NCBI GenBank assembly: GCA_965153355.1 | Contig: OZ231127.1 | Span: forward strand, 124,001 to 188,000 | DNA from: Flaccisagitta enflata | Lineage: Eukaryota; Chaetognatha; Sagittoidea; Aphragmophora | DNA: 64,000 bases | Direction: 5' to 3' | Part shown: one piece after another, positions 50,877-61,478 of the stretch | Position numbering within the stretch: the stretch's first letter is position 1 | Layout: each line of letters opens with the position of its first letter | Translations under genes and position numbers: made by a program | Notes under the pieces: generated by a model | The model's database searches: none | What the model was told of the DNA's origin: nothing | What the model saw: only the letters and a program-made list of their open reading frames with translations

Positions 50877-51087
50877 TTAATTTAAAACAATTTCTTTAGA
50901 AAATAGTGGTATTGATGCATGTTTAGCAATTTGGTACATCGATGTTGCATAATCCTGGCCCGCAAAAGATGTACGAAAATTTGCAACTGATTTAGTACTG
51001 TTTACAGGCAAAATGTCCACTCTTCTCTCTAGAAAGAATATTGTAAATGCTAGAACATTGGTAGTAACAAGTATAGTGAGACTTTTG
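50877..51087 (-). other. Open minus-strand stretch, origin unknown
   Basis: About 70 codons of ordinary composition end in a stop near 50877 and begin just inside the family 1b element at 51093. One stretch, 'LTILVTTNVLA', resembles motif V of DEAD-box helicases of the DDX19 type, but the rest does not align convincingly. It may be a decayed exon. Low confidence. Confidence 0.15.
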
Positions 51088-51092
51088 CCGTT

Positions 51093-51316
51093 TTTAGTGG
51101 CGGACACGCAACTCTATGGGAGGAGTTTTCTGTCCGTCCGTCCTTCCGTCCGTCCGTCCGCCCATCAGTCGATCCATCTGTCCACACGAGTCGAAAAGTG
51201 GAAAAACAAGCACTTTAGATACTTGTGTGAGGTTAGGGGGACATGGGGTGTGTATGGGGGTTGGATGCCCCTGCCCACCAATACGAAACAATAAGGTGAC
51301 CCTGTGTCACTTGTTG
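51093..51316 (+). mobile_element. Family 1b element, intact reference copy
   Basis: 'TTAGTGGCGGACACGCAACT', 'GGGAGGAGTTTTCTGTCCGT', a CCGT core, 'CACGAGTCGAAAAGTGGAAA', 'GGGGTGTGTATGGGGGTT', 'CCCCTGCCCACC' and 'GACCCTGTGTCACTTGTT'. It gives the unbroken order used to recognise the split copy at 24117-25087. The 3' flank (51317-51469) is an open stretch of ordinary composition that I do not recognise. Confidence 0.65.
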
Positions 51317-51761
51317 ATTATGGAGATAGTGTATGATGCATCAGAATCACTGGCTATGTGGTTGCTAAACATAAATCCAAAGGCAAAGACTTATAAAAGA
51401 TTCAAGCAGCAGTTCTCTGCAGATCGAAAATTGATTGAGTGTTTTAGTAGGATTAGAACCCCGCGCTGATTTTCTTTGATTTTCTTTTTCGAACCCATAC
51501 AGAGTTTCCCGGTGCCTAACATGAACTTATTTCTACAATCAGGTGATGATATAAACCAATGTGCAGTATGCGTATTCCAGTTCGATTACTTTTGAGTGTT
51601 TGTGTGTTTTTTTCTGTTTTGTTTTCTTGTTTTTTGTTTTTTGTTTTCTTTTTTTTTCTTTTTTTTTTTGAAGGGCATTGATTTTTTTGGCACAACAAGG
51701 GCACTCCTGACCATCATTGGGTCGGAGGACGTGGAAATTGATTTCGCTCTAACTTTTATTT

Positions 51762-52038
<277 letters not shown>

Positions 52039-52477
52039 GCTAATTTTCGGGGGCAACATCTTAAGTCCGAATTCAGGACAAGAAAAATTTTTAAAACCAA
52101 TGTACACTGAGGTGCTAAAAAGTTTCCAGTTCTGTATATAAAGATGACAAGCTCATTCTCATGCACTAGACATCAAGCAGAGACAACAAACAATGAAATT
52201 TTCAGGAAACTACAAAGATGAATGACAGAGGGGGATGTGAAAGAAAGTGTCAGTAACACAATCAATCTGAAAAATTTAGTGTGAGATAAACGCTCTCAGA
52301 GGGATTTTTGGTGTTTTTTTACAGTAGACAAATTCTAACACATCTTGAAAAAGTTAACAAAAGTAGTCTGATCCAAGTTTTGTATGTCAATCTGTTAAGA
52401 ATTCATAAAAGTTCAAAGATGAGAAGCATTTTGCATGTACTCACCAGCAAATACCCTCAATAAAGAAGAAAATCTAA

Positions 52478-52526
52478 GGCGGGGGGGGGGGGGGGAAAAG
52501 CGACTCAATTGTATACATTTCTGGAA
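52478..52526. repeat. MITE-like element end, G-run type (copy 3, fragment)
   Basis: A G-run followed by 'AAAAGCGACTCAATTGTATA' CATTT, the same terminus as at 2460-2490 and 36540-36568. Confidence 0.55.
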
Positions 52527-52859
52527 ATTTGATACAGGCATAGCAGAACCCGGCCTTTAACAGATAAAATTTATTGATCTTTTAAAATCGAAATTTTGAT
52601 AAATGAATGAAGTAAAAACGATAACATTTTGACAAACTGCAAATTGCTTAAGAAAATAAACGTGATCATTTTCTGGCTAGGATTCGGACAAAAATGGGCA
52701 GATCTTATTGCCGAAATCCTAAGTGGCCTCTACTCTAAATGTATATTGAGAGATTTTCTGGGATTAAGTCATCAAATGATCAATTGGCTCTCCGCTTTTC
52801 TTTTTGCCAAAAGAGGCTTTTCTGATTCTCTTTTGTTGGGAGCAAGAAAAAAAAATATG

Positions 52860-52861
<2 letters not shown>

Positions 52862-52905
<44 letters not shown>
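52862..52905. repeat. (AG)n microsatellite
   Basis: Short AG tract. 52530-52860 and 52910-53160 hold nothing recognised. Confidence 0.9.
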
Positions 52906-52907
<2 letters not shown>

Positions 52908-53159
52908 TGACCCAGACATTGGCTGATCTTGGAGTTCAAAGGCTGAAATATATGGACAATTAACAGTGCTGGGAGGGTTAAATGGGGCCTGAAAGGGTTG
53001 GTTAAAAGGCTGATACAGCTGTTTTTGAAGATAAACATTGATTGAGAGTAGGAATAACTTATTCAGCGCTGATTTTCAATAGTTCTGGGCCGTCTAACTT
53101 TTCATTTGGCCATGGTTGGGGCCCAAGAGGGCTTATTCTGGTCTGAAGGGTGAGATGGA

Positions 53160-53262
53160 AAACAAAAGTGTGTTTGTGTGTGTCTGATGGGGAAGGGGGC
53201 TTATATGCCCCTGCTCGCCCGTCCGCTACAAAATTGTAACCCTGTGTTGCTTTTTTCTCTTA
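53160..53262 (+). mobile_element. Family 1b element, 3' part
   Basis: 'GGGGAAGGGGGCTTATATGC', 'CCCTGCTCGCCCGTCCGCTA' and 'GTAACCCTGTGTTGCTTTTT' match the 3' end of 50158-50382 and 51093-51316. Confidence 0.5.
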
Positions 53263-53526
53263 CCATCTGTCATATTTCTTAGCTCTCATATTGTTAATAG
53301 TCTCCAATTGTGATATGAATCCTATTTTCTCTTTTACTAATGAGGCCTGTCAAAAAAACATTTACTCTTCACCAATCACTATCGACGGACGACTTACGAA
53401 AGAACCAAATTCTATTGATCATTTGTTCTATTTATTTTTTCAGGCTGTGTTCATTCAGATCACCTTCCATATTCAAAAGCGTATATTAACAGATATAGAT
53501 ACAGGTACACAGGCACACAGAATCAG

Positions 53527-53760
<234 letters not shown>

Positions 53761-54163
53761 TGCTAAAAAGTTTGGGTGTTACACGTTTTAGCACTAGGAC
53801 TGATTTAATTTCGAATATCTCGGACTAGAAATAACACAATTGAGAACTCCAAAGGCTCTTGTCCTTTACTTAGATGTGGTTGGGAAGTAATGTTGTCCAA
53901 CTTTCATAAAGGTCTGAAATTTGTCATGTGATCAGGGTTATGTTTGCAAACAAAACTGGAAGTTGAAAAAAAAACTGACTCGCCATTTAAACTGGCAGCC
54001 CCGACCAGGAAGGCTGGTCTTTTGTGTAAGAGATCTGTTGGCGCCACGCGCCATGGCTACCAAGGCATGAAAAAATGAAAAAGAGGCTGTCATTGATATT
54101 GTTTTAATGAAATGGGAGGGGATGGAAGTAGAATGATGTAACTGATAAATGTGACAAACACAG

Positions 54164-54341
54164 GCGGTGGCTTCGACGGTGTGAATTCGAAGAAACTGCT
54201 CGACAATCTCGATTCTTTGGCCGACGCTCTTGACATTAGTTGTTTACCCATCGTTGAATCCTTGCGCTCCGTGCGTGCTGTCGTTACAGGTTTGGTATAA
54301 ATATTTGTCCCATTGACAAGATTTGGTTTGCACGTCATCAA

Positions 54342-54372
<31 letters not shown>

Positions 54373-55258
54373 TTAGGTCGCACAAACTGATAGATGCTCA
54401 TTCACATGCATATCATCTTTTTCTTCTCCTTTTTGTACCCCCCCCCCTCAAATACCAGTCTCGAGGCCCAAATTCTAGTCCTGAGACCCAAATCCCAGTC
54501 TTGAGGCCGAAATTCAAGCCTCGAGGCCCAAATCCTAGCCTCAAGGCCCATATTCCAGCCTTGAGGCCAAAATTTCAGCCTTGAGGTTCAAATTCCAGCT
54601 AAGAGGCCTAGGTCCCTGCCTCAAGGCCCAATTTTCAGCCTCCAGGCTAAGATTTGGGCCTTGAGGCTAGGATTTGGGCCTTGAGGCTGAGATTTGGGCC
54701 TTGAGACTGGAATTTGGGCCTCAAGACTTATATTTGAGCCTTAAGACAGGGATTTGAGGGGGGGGGAAAGAGGAGGAGAAAATTCTCCATATGTGTTACA
54801 GCATAGGACATCGACCCTTTTGAGGCCGCTGCCCTGCTTCCCCTTTAACTTCATGCCCAAACTACTTAGGCAGGGCACGGGTACCACTGACCATCTAACG
54901 CTTTTGCGACTATTTTCTTTGAAACTTGTAAGGCTGCTTTGGCAAACATTTGAGCCCGGATTACGCTGATCTGCTCGCCACTTTCCGTCGCAAGTTTCGA
55001 GATCTCCAGGAATATGCCAACGACTGTCTAAACATTCAAGTTTCTACAACATGGAAGATGCATGTCCTAGGTTGTCATGTTGAGCAGTGGCTTGATCAGC
55101 ATCCGGTGGGTCTCGCTGTTTACTGTGAACAGACCAGTGAGTCTGCTCACAAGGACTTTCAGAAAACCCTCAAGCGCTTCGCAGTCGCTGAATTCAATCC
55201 CCAACATGCCGCAAAACTACTAAAGGCCTCTGTTGACTACAACTCCAAGCACATGTAG
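54164..55258 (+). CDS. Uncharacterised multicopy protein, partial (copy 1, two exons visible)
   Basis: Two exons in matching phase. Exon 54164-54289 follows an acceptor (ACAAACACAG) and ends ACAG before GTTTGG. Exon 54933-55258 follows CTTGTAAG and ends in a natural TAG. Joined across the intron they encode 'AVVTGCFG', which aligns without gaps to 'AVVTACFG' of the second copy (61479-63318). The last 50 residues ('YCEQTSESAHKDF...AAKLLKASVDYN') match that copy's end ('[14 protein letters not shown]...[12 protein letters not shown]') residue for residue in length. Conserved features are a leucine-rich helical stretch (KKLLDNLDSLADAL), a K-M/L-H-V-L...H motif and an E-S/A-x-H/L-x-DF motif. The intron (54290-54932) contains a family E element. 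Upstream exons were not found. The function is unknown; the multicopy state hints at a transposon-derived protein, which is inference. Confidence 0.75.
54440..54912 (+). mobile_element. Family E element inside an intron
   Basis: A C-run, then about 22-bp 'GAGGCCCAAATCCCAGTC'-type units that switch to the complementary 'GGCTAGGATTTGGGCCTTGA' at about 54645, a G-run, 'TGTTACAGCATAGGACATCG', 'GAGGCCGCTGCCCTGC' and finally 'GGCAGGGCACGGGTACCACT' GACCATC. It lies wholly within the intron of the copy 1 gene. Confidence 0.65.
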
Positions 55259-55315
55259 TGACAAGTCTCGACTCGGAATTCTTCGTTGAGCGCTTCGTGA
55301 TTCATCCTGCGGAGT

Positions 55316-55480
55316 CGGTCTGTTTGTCAATCAATCAGTCTGTCAGTCCATTTCCCATTCAACATTTTGAAGTTTCTGATCTCTGCCTTACTGCCCCGGC
55401 TCAAATTCTTTATTGATTTTTTTACACTGCCTCTTCCCACACACGCACGCCTTGGGCAGACGTGATCCGTCTTTATTATG
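55316..55480 (+). mobile_element. Family 1 element, decayed
   Basis: A CAATCAGTCTGTCAGTCC core and 'CCCACACACGCACGCCTTGG' GCAGACGTG end, about 60 bp after the copy 1 stop codon. Confidence 0.45.
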
Positions 55481-55748
55481 TTTTGTATTGCAATGAAATT
55501 TCTGAATTCTTGATTTTGTGATGGGTCTGTCAGCATAGTTCGTATTAATATGATGCATTAGAAGCTTTGAATTTGATATTCTACGTTAAGATATTCGTTT
55601 GTCATGTACATCTCTCAATGAGACAGATCATTGTAAATAAATGGCATCGCAATTAACCACATCATTTTTTCCAATATAGCATCAGCTTTGGATGAGTATT
55701 GCTTGCGAAGAAATACTAAAAATGAACTGTACCAACCATGCAGAAAAA

Positions 55749-55950
55749 CAAGGCCACACACACGGCTACCTAAGTAGCCTGCAGATGGGCAGGGGCAATG
55801 AAAAAAAAAGCTACAAAGCTTTTGGGCAGGAGCAGTGATGCAAAAACCGCCAGTAAACATAAAAAAAAGCTAAGTAGTAATGTTGGACCGACCAACGGAC
55901 TGACCAACCGTCAGACAATGCGGGTTATAGAGTTGCGAGCACGCGACAAG
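55749..55950 (-). mobile_element. Family 1 element
   Basis: It runs from 'CAAGGCCACACACACGGCTA' through 'GATGGGCAGGGGCAATG', 'TTGGGCAGGAGCAGTGATGC' and a GACCGACCAACGG core to 'TAGAGTTGCGAGCACGCGAC'. It retains a near-complete long layout but has diverged. Confidence 0.7.
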
Positions 55951-56246
55951 AAATGTGTTTTGGGACAGTATGATGATGGTGAATAAACAGAAAAATCATA
56001 ATTCCTTTGACTTATTAGAGAAAAAAAATCACGATTCACGATCTGGTAGATTTTGAGCCATTGTAGCATTTTCGCGCCCCTTGACCAGGTCCTGGAGGGC
56101 TCCAGGGGGGTCACTACTTTCAGGTTTGTTTCCAGATATTACGTACTACTTAAAATTACCTTTCTTTAGACCCGTGTGAGGTTTGTTGGTCATTCTGTCA
56201 AGAAATGTAAACAAAATGTAATCATTCATGCAAAATATAGCATTTT

Positions 56247-56606
56247 CTGAAAAACATCACCTTTGGAAGAATGCTGCTCCTAAACGAATTGAGCTAGCGA
56301 CCTCAACTTGGGCTCATTTTAAAGAGCTCTGTCAGCTCTTTAAAATGAGCCCAAATTGAGGTCGATTGCTCAATTTGTTTAGGAGATACAAGCTGTCAAA
56401 GTGGTAAAGGTATTTGCCATTTTTCTGAAAATAACATCAACTTTGGAGGACTGTTGCTCCTAAACGAATTGAGCAAATGACCTCAACTTGGGCTCATTTT
56501 AAAGAGCCGTGTCTGTTCTTTAAAATGAGCCCAAGTTGAGATCGATTGCTCAATTCGTTTAGGAGATATAAGCTTTAGAAGACACCTTGTCCAATGGAAA
56601 TTACTT
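56247..56606. repeat. Two tandem 180-bp units, each a near-perfect hairpin
   Basis: Hairpins at 56277-56385 and 56457-56565 start CTCCTAAACGAATTGAGC and end with its complement. The stems are about 48 bp ('CAACTTGGGCTCATTTTAAA' against its complement) with a 13-base loop. The two hairpins are exactly 180 bp apart. The stem words CTAAACGAAT...AGCTAG are distantly shared with family F. No coding frame. Confidence 0.85.
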
Positions 56607-57094
56607 CATGTGGCCTGTACTTACAACCCACTAAAAAATAAGAATTTAAAAAAATGCGCTCCGGGAAATTTTTTGCACTCAATTGCCATGGATTATACAT
56701 GGGCTGGACCACCAGAAACCGTAATAAAAGTGGCAGTACTCCTAGTTTAAAGTTCACGGTAGCCATCCGGAGTAGTGTTTGGGGCCCCCTTCAATCACTT
56801 TAGGGGTCCCTTAAGGGCCGCCCTTGGGACCCCTCTTTCATATCAGTAATCTTTCATGTTCTCCACGTAAATACCTTTCAAATGAGACCATCACCAGGCT
56901 TTTTGAATCATCCATTTAGAATTTATTAGCAAAAGAAGGCGAATTGCTTAATCTTTAGAGGTCACTACCTTCTGAGGGGGGTGGGGGGGGGTGGCGGTCA
57001 CAATTTCCTGATACCCAATGCAACTTTTGAAGGCAGAACATTAATACTACATTGATTTTGAGCCTAAGTGCCGTTAACAAGAAGGATCTGCCAA

Positions 57095-57300
57095 AATTTG
57101 TGTCAGAACCCCTGTCCTACTCCGCAGCGCTTTGCTTTGCTCCACTCGCTTTGCTCGCTCTGTTCATGGGTTCGCTCTCTCTCGCTTTGCTCACTCTCTT
57201 GACCTCTAGGGACAGTTAAAATTCATGAATATGTGTTTACGCTTAAATCGCGATGAATGGGAAGAAACGCGTTTTTTGTCGTCATTAGAAACACGCCCTT
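57095..57300 (-). repeat. GAGTGAGC-rich dispersed repeat (copy 3)
   Basis: The reverse complement gives 'gagcgagcaaagcgagtgg' words plus 'CCATGAACAGAGCGAGC' and ends near 'GGGCGTGTTTCTA', as in copies 1 and 2. 56607-57090 and 57301-57590 show no recognised gene. Confidence 0.5.
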
Positions 57301-57844
57301 ATACATGCAACGAAGCTCTCGGAGGGAAACTAACTGTAAAATTGCCATTTACATTTACAACAGGCATTAAGCTGCCGGCCTCGGAACCTGCTGGCCTCGA
57401 CCTGGTTGGCCTCGATGCTAGTGCTCGACCTTGCTGGCCTCTACGCCGCAGAAGAATATGACTTTTTGGATGTTTTGTCAATCCGTCTGCTCGTAGGCAT
57501 GACAGGATTGGCAACTCTTTACAATCCATACGATGCCTCACTGCTTTCCGTTTGATCTGTTATCATTTCTGTTTAATACCTGTCTGCCCGTCTGTCTTTC
57601 TGTCTATCAGTCTTTCTCTCTTCTTTCTGACCACAACTTCCTCTGTTTGTATCTTTGACCGTCAGTCATAAGTTTATCTGTCTGTTTGTCTCTCTGCCTC
57701 TGCCCCCTGACTGTCTTTGTCTTTCTCTCATCCAGGCCTCTTGATTCTGGGGCAGCGAGCAGCGCCGCTTGTCGGCAGGGTAAGAAATATATCGGCAGGT
57801 CCCGGAAGAAGAAGGAGAAGAAGGGCAAGGATTGGAAGAAGGAA

Positions 57845-57972
57845 GAAGACGAAGACGAAGACGAAGACGAAGACGAAGACGAAGATGAAGATGAAGACGA
57901 AGACGAAGACGAAGACGAAGATGAAGATGAAGATGAAGATGAAGATGAAGATGAAGACGAAGACGAAGACGT
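57845..57972. repeat. (GACGAA)/(GATGAA) hexamer tract
   Basis: About 128 bp encoding poly-DE, KT, KM, FV, LR or S depending on frame. The surrounding frame is not otherwise protein-like. 57980-58790 holds no recognised gene. Confidence 0.95.
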
Positions 57973-58795
57973 AGACGTAATAAAGGGAGACAAGATGGTT
58001 GAAGAAAAGCAATTAAAGTCAACTTTAGGATAATTTGCATATTGCAGTTTTAAGATTACCGCTCCATAACAATGTCGCTGATTTGATTTAAAGTCAATTT
58101 GAATTGGAATCATATCTTGAACTAAATCTCAATTTATTGTAAAATAGAGGGAGGAATTCTCTTGAACAATATTTAGTTGTCAACGTCGTTCTGCGTTTTA
58201 CATAGCAATCCGCATCAGATTTGTACTGAGGATAATATCATTAAAAACTCAAAAAATGCTGAAATGGTATAGTTCATCGTCGCTTCAGTGAACATGTAAA
58301 TTCTGGACTCACGATTGGATCAGGATATGTTAACTGCATCGTGGCTGTTCGATCAGTCTAAGCACGGCAGACATCACGCTGCTCACGAGTGCAATTGGGG
58401 AGAAGGGATGGGCTTCACCATCACGGTCAGCAGCATTTCAGGGAAGAATATTGCTTCTCGTCAGAAAAGAAGAACCAAGAGACCTGCTCTCATCTGTCCA
58501 ACATTCCATCTGTCTGTCTGTCTGTCTAACTTTCATTCAGTTTGTTTGTTCTCTGTCATACTATCTTGTCTTTTGGAGTCTCTCTCTCTCTCTCTCTTTC
58601 TCTTTCTCCTTCTCTCTTATCCTCTTTCAATGAAATTTTGGCAAGACCCATTAGTATATCTCATTTTCTTTGTCTTATTCTTCAAATTCTCAGATTCACA
58701 ATCATATTTTCCCTCTCCATTTACAAAGAAGGAAGAATAATAATGGAAAAGATGTTGAAGTATGCACGTTCATCCTACGGACCCTCCATTATATT

Positions 58796-58798
58796 GTG

Positions 58799-58884
<86 letters not shown>
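58796..58884. repeat. (CTGT)n microsatellite
   Basis: About 85 bp of CTGT tetranucleotide, giving a poly-SVCL frame. Confidence 0.97.
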
Positions 58885-58887
<3 letters not shown>

Positions 58888-59221
58888 GTCCGCTTGTTCC
58901 ACGTCTGCCTTAACATTTTCAAAAGGACAAGAAAGAGGCCACAGCCCACAGGTCAACACAGTTTATGATGCTGATGCTCATGAAAAACTATAACGAATGA
59001 CTGGTACGGAGGGACTGAAGGGCAGACAGACATCAATAAAAAAAACCCGTTCATTTAAAAAAAAGAAAAAAAAAGTTTATTTATAAAAGCGAGACGAGGC
59101 GCACACATAGGCCATTATTTAGCTTTTTTTTTTCTTTTTTTTTTTTGCTACGTCCTCGCTTCTCGTTAAATGGCGACAAAAACATCATTTCCTCACATTT
59201 ATTTTTCTCATGGAAGTGAAC

Positions 59222-59275
59222 TAACAGGGTGTGCAAAATTATCCGCAATTGGCACTTACTTTTCTAAAAAACCTT
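59222..59275 (+). repeat. Possible Tc1/mariner-type terminus (copy 2)
   Basis: 'AACAGGGTGTGCAAAATTAT' then 'TGGCACTTACTTTTCTAAAA' matches 14155-14215 closely. Confidence 0.35.
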
Positions 59276-59351
59276 AGAAAATTATGATTTATGTGAGTAT
59301 CAGCGGTGAGTATGAAAAAGTATCCCTTTAGTATTAAAAACTAGAATTCAA

Positions 59352-60105
59352 CAGGTCACCCAAGGGCAATATGTGGTCAGCGATTCCCGTTGCCCTGCTT
59401 TGAGTGATTGTGAATTGGAGTGAGGGGAAGCAGGGCAGCAGCCCCAAAGAGGACGAAGTCCTGTAGAACACAGGGGGACTCTCGTTTGTCCTACCTGAAG
59501 AAGTGGATGAGATGCTATAGGGGGCTGACTGAGGGCATTCAAGAGCCTAAACTGAGGTCTAAGAAGGCTGATATACGGCCTGAGAAAGCCAATTGGAAGC
59601 TTGAGAGGGCTGACTTGAGGCTTGAGACAGCTGGATCAAGGCTTCAAAGGCCAAAGGAATGATTTGAAGCCTGAGAGCAATGAGGTTTAGATGGCTGATT
59701 TGAGGCCTGAGAGGCCTAATTTGAGGCATAAGAGGCCAGGATTGAGGCTTGAGAGGTTGGATATGAGGCTTGAGAGGCCAGATTTGAGGCCTGAGAGGCC
59801 AGATTTGAGGCCTGAGAGGTCAGATTTGAGGCCTGAGAGGCCAGATTTGAGGCCTGAGAGGCCAGATTTGAGGCCTGAGAGGCCAGATTTGAGGCCTGAG
59901 AGCCTGGATTTGAGGCCTGAGAGGCTGGATTTGAGGCCTAAGAGGCTGGATTTGAGGCCTGAGAGGCTGGATTTGAGGCCTGAGGGGTCTGATGAAGGGG
60001 GGGACTAACGGACGAACGGACGAACGAACAGACAAACGAACGGACAAACAAAAGTCCCCCTGTGTTCTACAGGACTTTGTCCCCTTTGGGGCCGCTGCCC
60101 AAAAA
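59352..60105 (-). mobile_element. Family E element with 21-bp minisatellite core
   Basis: The left end, 'AGGGCAATATGTGGTCAGCG' to 'CAGCCCCAAAGAGGACGAAG' and 'TGTAGAACACAGGGGGACT', is mirrored on the right by 'AGTCCCCCTGTGTTCTACAG' and 'TGTCCCCTTTGGGGCCGCTG'. The core is about 20 units of the GAGAGGCCAGATTTGAGGCCT type (59545-59985), and the CGAACGGA tetranucleotide lies next to the right end. Orientation is opposite to 24222-24966. 60106-60890 shows no supported gene. Confidence 0.75.
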
Positions 60106-60904
60106 ATCAGTAAAAATACTTTTCAGGTAGATTTTCTGGTCCAAATTTCATGGAGCTGCCATACGCATCTTCCGGGTATTACATGGTTTAGAGTGGAAGA
60201 GCCCCACTCATCAGGCGCCACATACGCATCGTTCCTGTTGGGGTGGAATGTCAGTTAGGCCCTCAAGGATTGATAACGCGAGAGATACTTCACGATCTTT
60301 TATTCTACATCATGGAAACCTCAAGACACTATAACAGCGCTAAATAGACAGATTATCTTGGCCTTTTATACAAATTCAAGATGAACTTTGATAGCAGTCG
60401 CGATCTGTGAACTATATACAAAAGAGAGAGAGGTGACATGAGGAACTGAGTCATCGAAGGTCCATGACCTCTCACGGCGGCACCATTGACGGACATAGAC
60501 AATTTTGAGTGTGCAGACCTCTGACTGGTCAAGAAAGGTCCCACAGCATGTGGTGAACACCAAACACCCGCTGGCAAATTATTCCGAAGGCAAAAAATTG
60601 ATTACACAACACTTTTGTATAACTGCGAAAGTCCCAAACTTCAGTTTCTCAGATATCGTTTTTCTTTCTATCTACGTAGGAAATTCTTACTTTGTCACTT
60701 GCAAAAATCAAAGTACTGCGTAAATTGCAGTAACAGATGAAATTTTTTTTTATATTCTGAGTTTTGGGTATGCTGGAATGTCTCGTCAACAGCATCCATA
60801 GAGTAAATGCCAAGGAGATCAATATCGCTATTTCCTACAATTGAAAACTTAAATATTAATCAGGCCATTAGTATCTGTCTGTCAATTTGTCAATGTCGGT
60901 CTTT

Positions 60905-61170
<266 letters not shown>

Positions 61171-61478
61171 TCGGGGGGGGGGGTTTGGCCTGTTTAAAGT
61201 GTTAATATAATTGCTCTGAAGGCATTTAGGCCCGCCTGTCAATTTCATTTTTTTTGTTGCTTGTACGTAACTGGAACTGCTTGTCGGTTGGTTCGTCTAT
61301 ATACGTCTATTTAGCCAGCTGACCATCTGTTACTGTACTTTTTTCTCCATGCATCATTCAAAAAACTCATTCTTTACCAAAATATTCTAATGCGAGATTC
61401 GAATTCAAATACTTTTCAACAATTCAAAAATACGAATACCACATTTGCAAAAAACGATTAACATATGAATTTAATCTC

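Noticed and set aside
50877-51087. DEAD-box helicase gene fragment
   Set aside because: Only one short motif V-like stretch fits and the flanks do not. Kept as an unknown open stretch and not called a helicase.
57225-57541. Open frames of 78-80 codons on both strands
   Set aside because: They overlap the end of the GAGTGAGC-type repeat and a short 'GCTGGCCTCGAC' tandem stretch. No domain recognised.
58315-58740. 141-codon plus-strand frame with an ordinary first half
   Set aside because: It has no recognisable domain, and the second half runs into CTGTCT and CTCT repeats. No homologous copy or splice support in the window.
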